A stretch of 64,000 nucleotides of DNA from Ixodes scapularis. Taxonomy: Eukaryota > Arthropoda > Arachnida > Ixodida > Ixodidae. The stretch is taken from assembly GCF_016920785.2 (NCBI RefSeq), contig NW_024609880.1, positions 52,518,121 through 52,582,120 on the forward strand, in the 5' to 3' direction. Positions 33,138 through 42,270 of this stretch are shown here, one piece after another (the stretch's first letter is position 1; each line of letters opens with the position of its first letter). The translations under genes and the position numbers were made by a program. The notes beneath the pieces were generated by a model. The model did no database searches. It was not told the origin of the DNA and saw only the letters and a list, made by a program, of their open reading frames with translations.

Positions 33138-33900
33138 TGTAGTAGGCTGGATCGCGGATCGGGAGCCCGTCGGTGTCGCCACCGGCGGCCATTGCTTGAC
33201 ACCAGGCAATGCTATGGGAGAAACGCACAAAAGTAAGAATATTGAAGCATGTAGGCTGCGCTCGGAGGCGAGTATTTTTGTAGCGTGCTGCGACCCTTAT
33301 GTCGGGTGTTTGGAGATTGAATCGGTATTTGTCAAACGTTCGAACGCCGATTAAAAAAATCAAACGTACCGGAGCACCAACAGCTGAGCTGGCGAGCTTG
33401 CTCTCGTAGTGGAGTAAACAAAGGAATTTGCCGTCAATGAGACCGTCTCGGGGAAGTCCAGAAGTTGATGAATGACAAAGAAGTTCCCTCTCGACCGCGG
33501 CTTTCCGGGAGTATTCGAATTGTGCAGAGCAAAAAGCCTTCGAGCTTGTCGTCTGCTAAACCCAACTCAACGAAACCGCCACCGACTCCGCGCTAACTCT
33601 AGGTTACTCTCGCCTCATTGAGCTGCACTACAGCGGAGTCACTCTCGACCACAAAACATTTATTTATAAGAGCTGCGAGGGCTGTCAGTTTTAATGTTTG
33701 TACGCAAGCTATTTGACGGGCTTATCGAAAAGTATCCAAAAAGTTTCAGTGCCGACAGCAGCTTAGAAACGGGGGAAACGGCGCTTTTTCTCGTTCTTCC
33801 CATAGAGCCCCATGCATTGGCTGGTGTCAATCAATGGCCGCCGGTGGCGACACTCCGCCCCAGCTGCCGAGGCCGCGGTCCGCGATCCAGCCTACTACAA
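33138..33900. repeat. Long-spaced inverted repeat (about 80-100 bp arms)
   Basis: The arm 33138-33219 (from TTGTAGTAGGCTGGATCGCG to GGCAATGCTATGGGA) is complementary to 33798-33900 (from TCCCATAGAGCCCCATGCAT to CCAGCCTACTACAA). The match is imperfect, with one insertion. The 580-base spacer is not coding. A decayed foldback transposon is the simplest reading. Confidence 0.6.
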
Positions 33901-33928
33901 TAGAGATCAGTGGTCACGCACGTCGCCC

Positions 33929-34171
33929 TATTGCTTATTACCCAAGCATCAAGGAGAATGCAGGAATTGGTGTTCCACGCGCTGCACGTGCTGGCCTCAG
34001 CAGTAGTAAATTTTCTAAAGCAAAAACCTAAAACAAATTGTATCTTGCACGCGCTTTCGTCACCGTTTTAGTTTGGTTATTTACTTCGAATCTTTTGTAC
34101 GGGAAAGGCGTGCGCGTGTGGCGCGTGGAACACCAATCTCTGCATTCTTCTTGATGCTTGGGTAATATAGC
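33929..34171. repeat. Second foldback adjoining the first
   Basis: TATTGCTTATTACCCAAGCA..AGGAATTGGTGTTCCACGCG at 33929-33987 is inverted at 34112-34171, with a 125-base spacer rich in T. It begins 29 bases after the 33138-33900 inverted repeat, so the two may be parts of one composite. Confidence 0.65.
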
Positions 34172-35479
34172 AAATGGTCTATTAAGGCCAAGTGTTCGCG
34201 CTTTCCCTGTCATCTCGAGGCAGTGCACGGGGCGCTGCAGACACGAGCGCACGTGAAACAGTTTTTTGCCTGGCACAACGCTGGCGCCGCGAATGCAGCT
34301 TGCTAGTCTGGGTTTCTTTGTGGGGATCCACATTGACTGGAGAAGCAAAAATGAAAGTTGTGTAATTGTTTATACCGAGAATGTCTGCCTTTGCGATATG
34401 GCGACATTGGCTCAACTCTCAGTATAAGTTATCCAACACAACACAACAGCTAACAAGCAAATAAAAAAAAAAAACTTTTGTTCCATTATTGTGGAACAGG
34501 CAGTTGTAACACAGAACGTATTATGTGTTGCTTAGCGGTGATGTTGTACGAAACAACTCTGAAAGGAATAAACATCAGACTGTTCTCAATATTGCGTAAA
34601 ATACCCCAATAAATCACCGGGAAATTTCGTTTTTTCAGTTACGTAAAACAATACGTCCACGAAAGATACAAAAATAAAAAAAACGTGAGGAGTTATTTAT
34701 TTGTACGAAAAAAAAACTTTTTTTCTTCATGAACCTTGTTTTGATGTGTGCTTTGATTTGCCGCCTTGTCAACGTTTTCTTTTTGCTACTTTGTGTAACC
34801 CATGTGCAACATTACCGCGGTTCCTATTCTCCATACAAACAGATCGTCCTACCACAGACATGCCTGTCCGTGAAGTTTGCACGTTCATATTGTCACCAAG
34901 TTATGCCTTCGCGGCTTTGTTGTTTTAGTTCTACTTTGTATTGGGGACCATCCGCAAGTCCCCCAGCGTAGTCGGCCGTGTTATGAATGGCCCCCGGACC
35001 ACTTTCACAATGTCTACATCTGGCCGTTTGTTTTCGTCGAGCGCCTCCCATGGGTTCAAGGTCATCTGACTCAGCGAGCCTGGCGCAAGCATCGCTTCGG
35101 AAGCACGCCTGCCCCGCGGACGCACCAGACGGGCGCCGTGATATAGCCAGACTTTGCCGTGTACACACGTCTGGATATAGCATCCGAAGAGGGAAAACAA
35201 CATCTCAGGTTTCACACCAGGGCACGATCCGGGGCGATGAAATCATCAGGACGCCTTCATTCAACGCGTAGACACGAAGAGTCGAATGTCGGCACGTCAC
35301 GTCTCGGCCCCGGACGGTGTTTTGACCAGCTGCGTGGATTCCAACGAGCCGGTGTTTTGTTGAGACTCTCGGCGCCGTCTAGACCGACGGTGAAGTGTTT
35401 ACGGCGGCTCAGTGTGCGTAATAGTGGAATGTGGGGCGGTGTTTGAACTAGACACCTTTCTGTGATTGGCCGACTATCC
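34172..35479. other. Intronic DNA, no recognised gene
   Basis: 34440-34730 is A-rich with homopolymers. 34970-35450 is GC-richer, with overlapping frames of about 95 codons on both strands that I cannot assign. Confidence 0.4.
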
Positions 35480-35625
35480 GCCGATGTAGGGGTCCCTACC
35501 TAGGGACCTGGGGAGAACCAAGTGCTTAAAATGAGCGAACTTTGACAAGCAAATATCTTCTCTGGTCTTGAACCAACTGTACATCATGTAAATAAACAGT
35601 GTACATTTCGAGAGAGATCGCGGCT
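35480..35625 (+). mobile_element. LTR-like segment (tentative)
   Basis: TGTAGGGGTCCCTACCTAGG begins a segment with a TTAAAA promoter-like site. A polyadenylation signal, ATGTAAATAAACAGTG, follows about 100 bases later. That order (TG start, promoter, AATAAA) fits a short retroelement LTR. No partner LTR, primer-binding site or target duplication was found. Confidence 0.25.
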
Positions 35626-35762
35626 CATCGTTGTTCCCGCTGAGCTCCAGCCCAGTGCCTGGCTCGAGTCGCTCCTCCACCACCACGGACCCCGCTCGGT
35701 CGAAACAGCCGCTAGTCGCCGCAGCCAGGAGGATGAAGTCTCTCCCTCGAAATACCTCGAAG

Positions 35763-36095
35763 TGGTTCACGAAGACTCCCACTCTAACACCAACAAGGGT
35801 GAAGCTTGCAATTTAAAGTTCACCCTTGTTGGTGTTCGACTGGTGGCAGCTGATAAAACCCGTTTGCTCTACTGACGTCTAGCCCCTGGTTAGGTCAGTT
35901 GGTAGAGCTCTCCACTTGTAATGGAGAGGTCCCTGGTTCGATACCCGGACCAGGCGGATTTTTTCGGTCGCTCACCAGTCACCTAGCTGTGTTTGGAGAT
36001 TTATGTTTGTCCCTCTTGTTCCCCTTCTCCAGGAATTACTTTCGTCATTCTTGTCCAGCTCGCTTGCACCTTTGCATTTAATTGCATTATAATTA
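35763..36095 (+). mobile_element. Second tRNA-derived SINE family, copy A
   Basis: The order is an inverted head (35763-35837, AACACCAACAAGGGTGAA paired with its exact complement across a 15-base loop), TGGTGGCAGCTGATAAAACC, a tRNA-like unit (35884-35955), and a body GTCCCTCTTGTTCCCCTTCT ending in TTTGCATTTAATTGCATTAT. Copy B at 39695-39995 has the same order, so this is a repeat unit and not a lone tRNA gene. Confidence 0.75.
35884..35955 (+). tRNA. tRNA-Thr(TGT)-like sequence within SINE copy A, probably not functional
   Basis: A 72-base cloverleaf can be drawn. The acceptor is CCCTGGT with ACCAGGC (first pair mismatched). The D arm contains AGTTGGTAGAGC with one stem mismatch. The anticodon stem is CTCCA with TGGAG around CTTGTAA (anticodon TGT). 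The T arm is CCTGG/TTCGATA/CCCGG with one mismatch. The A and B boxes are good. Because the same flanks surround a related unit at 39768-39830 with a different anticodon (GGA), I take it as a SINE head rather than a working tRNA gene. Confidence 0.5.
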
Positions 36096-38092
36096 AAAAA
36101 AATAACGCGCTGACGTGCATTTGTTTACCCCGACCTGAGCCAATGATGGCTCGAGCTTGACTTCCTCGTCATGGAGCGTTCTTTACGTCGCCCCTTGATG
36201 CGCCAAGGACGGATTTTAGAATACTTTCTCGCCGTATAGGATTTAGTGCAAAGAAATTTGTAGAGCCGTGGAATAGAAATTATGCTCGTCCAAAAGTATA
36301 CTTACTTCTCATTGATATTTTATGACTGTCATCTAAAATATACCCGGAGAACATTGCGATGTTTGTTGTTGTTCAGTTGCAATGCTCATTTTCATGCATG
36401 CGCCGAGGCGTTGATGTCCAAGAAAGTTTAGGACGGGTGGAATACAGACTTTTTTTATGTACTTGCGTACTTTCTTTGGGTTACAGACGTGTCTTGTACA
36501 TGCGTTCTCTCATGATCGTGGCTTAGAACCTGCTTTGTTCTGTTTTGTGTTTACCTGATCTTGTGAACTTCGTTCAAAATGTGTTTTGTGTTGTACGGCG
36601 CTTGTTTTGGTATGCTCATGTTTTCTTTGGGCTCCAAGCCCTTTGATCGGTGCTAAGAAAACCCTCCGTGATTGGTTGCCTAGAATGGCTCCAGAATGCA
36701 GATAAAACCCAATATAAGCAGCTACCAGAAGCCCGCGGGGGGAGGGGTGGACGCCCGGATACTATGCCCTGACCATCACTCTGCGTCTGGAAACCAACTT
36801 GCATGTCCTATCCACTTATGGAGTCTTCCGCCCGCTAACTTGCAAACTTGGAACCCCGCACGGCTGTGGAGGAGTTTGGCGCCCCCGTGTTTTGGGGGAC
36901 TCCTGTTTGTCGAGTTAGGCCCTGGTCGGGGCACCCGCAGAAGGTGTGGCCAAGGAAGACTGCAGGGGAAGTTTCCTGGGGTGTTAGAAGTAACCCCAAA
37001 AGTGTACTTTTCTTAAGTGTGTATTCTAAGACCTAACTTTGTCAGTTCGAAAATAAACCGTTATTTGGACTAATCAAACATAGAAGTGCAAAGATTCCAT
37101 TTACTATGCGATAATATTGGCTAACGAATTCCTAAATATATACAATTCATGGAACACGTTGCAATTTTTTTTTTTTTTTACCGACGTTTGGCGTACGATT
37201 GAAACTAGGAGAAAAATAACCACCAAAAAACCGGAAACCTTGTCCATACGTCGTGCATGTAGACACAACACACCATGTTTCGAGTGGGTGTGCGTCTATG
37301 ATGCAACCACCTGCTGCTGCACATTTGTCATCCCGTTTATTTAATCGTAAAGACAATCGCTCGACGAAAAAAAAACATTTGCCAAACTTGCGGCGTGGTT
37401 TGTGCGACTCCCGCGTATGTTGCCCTTCGGACCCTGTAGAAGCCGCTCCGGCCTCTTCGGCTCCATACGCTGTATTACCACCAGAATGTCTCTTTTTGTG
37501 GACCCGTTATGGCTACTGAGTCCTGACTGAACCATAACTTTCGAAGCCACTTAGTACCGGCGTACAGCAGCGGCAGCACAGCAGTCACAAACAACTACCC
37601 AGCGGCGCTTTCGGCAAACGGAGCTTTACCGCCATGCATTGGAGTCTCGATGTGAAGCCCAGAAGGTTTGCAGCGCTGCAGGGGCGGGGTGAAGAGCCCC
37701 GTAAGTTCCCCCCCCCCCCCCCTTCCCCCTTCCCTGTGGCTACGCTCCTGCCACCAGTAATGACCCTACAGCAAACTTTTATGTAATTTCCATCGAATGA
37801 CGTTTTTAAATTACCGGCGAGTCGGCTCGCGATCCAGACTACGAGCGTCGCGCGTGCACCGCGCTTTGCCAGTAGTTGCGCGCACTGATTGACCGATCAG
37901 ATGTCATTCGACAGAATCCTTATTGTTTTCTGCTTGACGGGGGTATTACAGATGGTAGACAAAAATTCCACCTCAGCTGCCGTTTTTATAAGCGGAGAAG
38001 AAGGCTATGGATCCCATATCGCGTTCATTCTCGCAGGTCTCGTAGCGAGAACAGACCGGTTGGCCCGCTGATATACTTCGTTTCACTTAAAA
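36096..38092. other. Intronic DNA with a second LTR-like piece
   Basis: From about 36618 to 37080 there is TGTTTTCTTTGGG at the left, an AATATAAGC promoter-like box at 36711, GC-rich transcribed-like sequence, and GAAAATAAACC near 37049 followed by ACTAATCAAACA. This would suit a solo LTR but there is no flanking duplication. A C tract is at about 37706-37721. No gene recognised. Confidence 0.3.
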
Positions 38093-38250
38093 GTCCAGAC
38101 GCAGCCCACGCTACGAGCTGATGGTACCAATCTTACAGCGTCAAAAGCGCGCCATCATGGTGTCCGTCATTGCTGAACCAATCAGAAACAAAAAAAAAAA
38201 GGTCTAGTGACTTGCGCTTTTGACGCTGCTTGATTAGTTCCCTTAGCTTG
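38093..38250. mobile_element. Foldback MITE, second copy of the GTCCAGACGCA family
   Basis: The left arm GTCCAGACGCAGCCCACGCT through AGCGTCAAAAGCGC matches the left arm at 11823. The right arm GCGCTTTTGACGCTGCTTGA is its inverse but the outermost end is lost. An A tract sits in the loop. Half-copies of a related arm seem to lie near 48640 and 50830. Confidence 0.65.
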
Positions 38251-38253
38251 ACA

Positions 38254-39526
38254 GGGTATTTGGGCTCGCCGAGGTTTTCATTTGAACATGAACTATAAGA
38301 GGCCCAACTACCCAGAACACAATTGGCGACTCGAAATTTGTTTTATTTCCGCCCGAGAACAGCCTGTCGAGAATTGGTTGGTTTCAGTAGCGCTCATTTT
38401 TTATTCCATAATCACATGGCGTTCGAACTATGTGTATCAAATATATTCAACGTCGTAGGTCATTTAAGGCACACATTCAGTATTAAAAATATAAAAGAAT
38501 ATGAACCCCATTTTTCGTGGCTTCCAAAAAGCTGCAAATACGTTGATTGGAAAAGAAATAAAAATGTTGCACAGATCCCAGAAAGTATACATGTACTACG
38601 ACATTCTCAATTTGGCGACCTACGGCGGGCTGGACGACGCGATGGCGGCGCACGACGGACCAACGTTGCGACGGACGTGGGGATTCGGGATTTGGGACGT
38701 TCCACTCTGGCATTTCTCTGGAAAGAAGGTATATTTAGACTTCAGAGCAACCCAAGACAGCTTCCCGTAAACCTGGAACTATACAGGAATTCATGACAGT
38801 TCCATGAAGTCTCAAAACGAACGTTGAAACATTGGCTTGACGGATGGCAGGGGCCAGTGGTGGCCACTAAATCTGCCGTCGGCCAACGCTGACTAGTTTT
38901 ACCCTTTTTGTTCTGTAGAGCTTTTTCATATTGCTTGTCTCGTGAACACCAAGTTGGGCAGCTAGCAAGGCAACTGCGGTTTTGCTGAATGCTTGTTGCA
39001 TGAGTGTGGAGTACCGGTATAGGTCGCATAGTAGTTTTCCATGTGATCTACACACATTATGGAACATTGATTATCTTTGTCCTACGTAGAGGCATTCGTT
39101 AGAGTCACGGTTGCTATTGGAACATAATCCACAGTTCGCTGTTCCAACCGTGTGCTTTCCGATTCTGTCAGTTGCAAGGTTCTGCTCATTTTAGTGTTCA
39201 CCATCTCCCTGTACCTCGGGATTAGCATCGACTTGTTCATAGTTAGACACATCTTCAACGGGTAAAAGTGTAGAAATGCAAGCAAACTGATGATGATCAG
39301 GTGTGGTCCTCGTTTCATTTCACCAACAAACAACGAGCACTGACGGCAAACGGGTCAAGTGTAACTTGTTGGCAACCTTTAAGGGGTATTCACGCGAGAT
39401 AGAAATCCCTCCCTTTGGTCCCTGGGATGCGTGGTAACAACGTCACGCTTTTGCGCGGAGCCGTGTTGACGTAGACATCCCAGGGGGATGGGGGGAGTTA
39501 ACAAAGAGTTATACGTCAATCGCACG
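38254..39526. other. Intronic DNA, no recognised gene
   Basis: An 89-codon frame begins at ATG 38501 and a 157-codon frame at 38323. They overlap in different frames over a CG-rich piece (38620-38720). Neither shows a family motif. A hairpin pairs CCCTGGGATG..CATCCCAGGG around 39419-39486. Confidence 0.35.
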
Positions 39527-39705
39527 AACAAGGATGAACGGCCTGCATGTTAAGGTTATAAAGTTAATGCATTTAATGTAAAGGTGCAAGCAAGCTTGAC
39601 GAAAATAATCCCTGGAGAAGCGGAACAAGAGGGACAGCTCGCTTGTGCCTTTGCATTAATTACATTATCATAATAACCTTAAAATGCAGGCCGTTCATCC
39701 TCGTT
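39527..39705. repeat. Foldback immediately 5-prime of SINE copy B
   Basis: ACAAGGATGAACGGCCTGCA at the left is inverted as GCAGGCCGTTCATCCTCGTT at the right. The enclosed sequence includes a reverse-complement copy of the SINE tail (GAATAATCCC-like through GTCCCTC on the minus strand, 39600-39640) followed by a forward tail piece. So copy B is preceded by an inverted partial copy of its own family. Confidence 0.6.
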
Positions 39706-39995
39706 GGTGTTATAGCTGGTGGCGGCAAATAAAACCCGTTTGCTCTACTGACATCTAACTCTTCGTTAGTTCAGTTGGTAGACGGCTCTACTGGAAGTGG
39801 AGAGGTCCCTGGTTCGATACCAGGACCAGGCGTTTTCTTTTTGTTTTTTTTTCGGTTGCGCACTACTCACATAGTTGTGTTTTGACATTTGTGTTTGTCT
39901 GTTGTCCCACTTGTTCTCCTTCTGCAGGGATTATTTTCGTAATTCTTGTCCAGCTTGCTTGAATCTTTGCATTAATTTCATTATCATCACAACCC
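39695..39995 (+). mobile_element. Second tRNA-derived SINE family, copy B
   Basis: GTTGGTGTTATAGCTGGTGG..CAAATAAAACCCGTTTGCTC is followed by a tRNA-like unit (TTCGTTAGTTCAGTTGGTAG to CCTGGTTCGATACCAGGACC). The T arm is perfect, the acceptor is decayed and the anticodon loop reads CTGGAAG. The tail ends TTTGCATTAATTTCATTATC. Orientation and layout match copy A 4 kb upstream. Confidence 0.75.
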
Positions 39996-40016
39996 ACGAT
40001 TGCTTAATTCGCTGTA

Positions 40017-40459
40017 CAGGGTGTCACAAAAGAAGATTTACACGGTCTTTTTTACCGCAAAAATAAACTAGGCATCGCCGAACACCCATTCTTCGCCCAA
40101 AGGTAGAGCTAGAGGTCACAACCAGATGCCAAAGTTTCAGCCCGATCCGATGACTTAATCAAAAGTTATAAGGGAATTTCTGAAAATTTCAATGGGAAAA
40201 TGGCGCCCATTTTTGCTCGTTTTCGGTTTCTGGTGCCATAGAGCCCCATGTGTTCGAACACTCCGTCGGCCGCCATTTTCCCATTGAAATTTCCAGAAAA
40301 TCACTTATAACTTTTGATTAAGTTATCGGATCGGGCTGAAACTTTGGCATCTGGTTGTGACCTCTAGATCTACCTTTGGGCGGAGAATGAGCGTTCGGCG
40401 ATGCCTAGTTTATTTTTGCGGTAAAAAAGACCGTGTAAATTTTCTTTTGTGACACCCTG
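40017..40459. mobile_element. TA-target MITE with about 170-bp inverted arms
   Basis: The termini CAGGGTGTCACAAAAGAAGA and, inverted, CAGGGTGTCACAAAAGAAAA are flanked by TA on each side (40015-40016 and 40460-40461). The arms stay nearly perfect for about 170 bases, through TTTTTACCGCAAAAATAAAC and CCAAAGTTTCAGCCCGATCC. They end at mirrored CATTTTCCCATTGAAATTT-type segments around a short centre. It is non-coding, 443 bp, and typical of foldback derivatives of Tc1/mariner-like elements. Confidence 0.9.
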
Positions 40460-40489
40460 TACTTTCACTGACCTGACATGTACAGTACC

Positions 40490-41015
40490 AAGCACTTCGA
40501 ACAGGCATCCCGTTTCAAAATTGAAGATATGGTTTATTCTTTTAATACACCGCGTCTAACATATGTATGTCCTCCTCCGCCTCGAGGATCCGAGCGTCTG
40601 GCTCCTTTTGCAGCCCTTCGATCTTTGCGTTTGGTTACTGTGCTTGCTATCGCTGGTTGCCTCCGGCATTCTTTAGGATATCTGACTGGACTCCTTAAGC
40701 TACATCGCAGTCGTGACAAACTTCTTTGGCTCCTGAGACACCCCAAAATTGAGCCAATTTCCGAAGAAAGGTATTCGCATCCTCATGGGCTCCTGCTTGA
40801 TCTCTTAGGTTGCCTTGTCGACGACTACAAGGAAAAGCTGATATCGCTGCTGAACGACGCGGACCGAGGGGTTTCACCGTCGAATTCCTCGCTCGGAGCA
40901 GGCGAGCTCTTACCTTCTGCGTTTCTCGCTACTGCCTCACGTCCAACTATGATGGCTCCGATATGTTGGCCACAATTCACGAGGCAGATGTTGTGGACCT
41001 CCCGGAAGACTAAAG
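40490..41015 (+). pseudogene. Decayed open frame of unknown origin
   Basis: A frame from ATG 40478 stays open for 206 codons to 41098. Its first 130 codons look protein-like, with hydrophobic blocks (for example GLLLDLLGCLVDDYKEKLIS). After about 40880 the better-looking sequence moves to another frame, ending SNYDGSDMLATIHEADVVDL and a TAA at about 41011. This fits a once-coding sequence with one frameshift, either a processed pseudogene or a transposon ORF. It sits between the TA-target MITE and the Penelope-like element. I recognise no family and see no splice signals. Confidence 0.35.
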
Positions 41016-41205
41016 TCTGGCGCAGCTCACATCTACGTAGGACCAGGGGAAGATGTCCCTGCGGTGTCCTGCATTTCGTCTCCAGTGCACGACCCTAGAT
41101 GGTAATTGTATTGAACAATGATTAAAAGCGCAAAAAAGACGTACACAAGATAGAAGACAAACACGGGCGCTACTCACAACTGTATTGGGAAAGAAAGATG
41201 GAAGT

Positions 41206-41208
<3 letters not shown>

Positions 41209-41237
<29 letters not shown>

Positions 41238-41240
41238 CTG
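41209..41240. repeat. (CA)n(TA)n microsatellite
   Basis: A run of CA is followed by a short run of TA, adjoining the 3-prime end of the Penelope-like remnant. Confidence 0.85.
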
Positions 41241-41289
41241 ATACACTTATTGTCACTCAGGCTGCACATGCGCGAGATACAAGAGCATT

Positions 41290-42270
41290 AACCCGTTTAC
41301 CCTTCCCCCATATATTTATCGAAAAAACTAATCTCAGCATTATACGATGCTATTGACTTGTCGCTAACGTACCGGGGTCCCCTCTTCTTGATAAAATATG
41401 CCTCTTGCAGTTCGAGTGCTCTTTGAATTCTGCTTCTACCGAGAATTTTGGTATCGCCGAAGCGTGGCTCGCATTTGCAGGCCCTACATTGCGCGGACAA
41501 ATGTGCCCCGTCATTTGTCTTTAAATTTTGTGCGTGCTGTCTTTATCGGTCATTCGTGCGTCTTCCCGTTTGTCCAACGTAAGATTTTCGACACGTTAGG
41601 GGGATTTCATACACGACCCCCGTGACGCATTCGATGTACGGCCTGGCGTGCTTCGTGCCACATCCTCGCTCGTTCCTGCTTTCTCTGGCAATTCGACGGC
41701 AAAGTTGGCCGAGTTTCTTTGGCGCTAAAAACACGAGAGGTACTCCGTACCTGTTCGCAACCTTATTGAGGTTGTGCGCCATTTTGTGTACATATGGTAC
41801 AACCTATGGCCTCACATTGTTCAGTGCCGACTGCGTCACTTTTCTGGTGGTTGTGTGACCTTTTACTTTCAGTAGGGTGGCCTCTGCCACACTCGTCAAG
41901 ACCGTTTGAGGGAAGCCCGCCGACAATAGTCTAGTCAATTGGTTGTGGAAGCTGGCCTGCATGCGGTGAGCACGCGACTTCTTGATAACTGACTCTAGGC
42001 AGAGCGTTGCTATTCCTCTCTTTACCACCTTAGAATACGATGAGTCATATGGCAGGAGCGTTTTTTGGGATCGTGGGGAACACATCCCCCCCAACACACG
42101 TCTCCCTCCTGCAACTTCAAGCTCAGGTCTAAAAACTGTGTTGGATGTAAAAACGGTGTTAGACGTAGGCTTCTGTCGAGAACATCGCGGTATTTAGAAG
42201 AACAATTACGACTCGTATGCGCCCACCGCTGGAAAGGGAAGCGACCTACATTCAATAAAAAAGAAAACAA
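41290..42270 (-). mobile_element. Penelope-like element remnant (RT end plus GIY-YIG endonuclease)
   Basis: On the minus strand several frames line up in order as one protein interrupted by frameshifts. At 42270-41900 lies the end of the reverse transcriptase (FLDLSLKLQEGDVCW, then PRSQKTLLPYDSSYSKVVKR). Then at 41782-41543 comes a linker with a cysteine/histidine motif (CGTKHARPYIEC), followed by VVYEIPLTCRKSYVGQTGR. The last is the GIY-YIG nuclease core (VVY and YVG). At 41500-41297 the nuclease C-terminal part continues (KILGRSRIQRALELQEAYFI). The N-terminal half of the RT is missing, so this is a 5-prime-truncated, inactive copy. Penelope-like retroelements are common in arthropods. Confidence 0.85.

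Noticed and set aside
35884..35955. Functional tRNA-Thr gene
   Set aside because: Stem mismatches, and the same flanking sequence around a sister unit with another anticodon 4 kb away show that it is a SINE head.
36618..37080. Definite solo LTR
   Set aside because: Promoter and AATAAA order is suggestive, but there is no flanking duplication and no second LTR.
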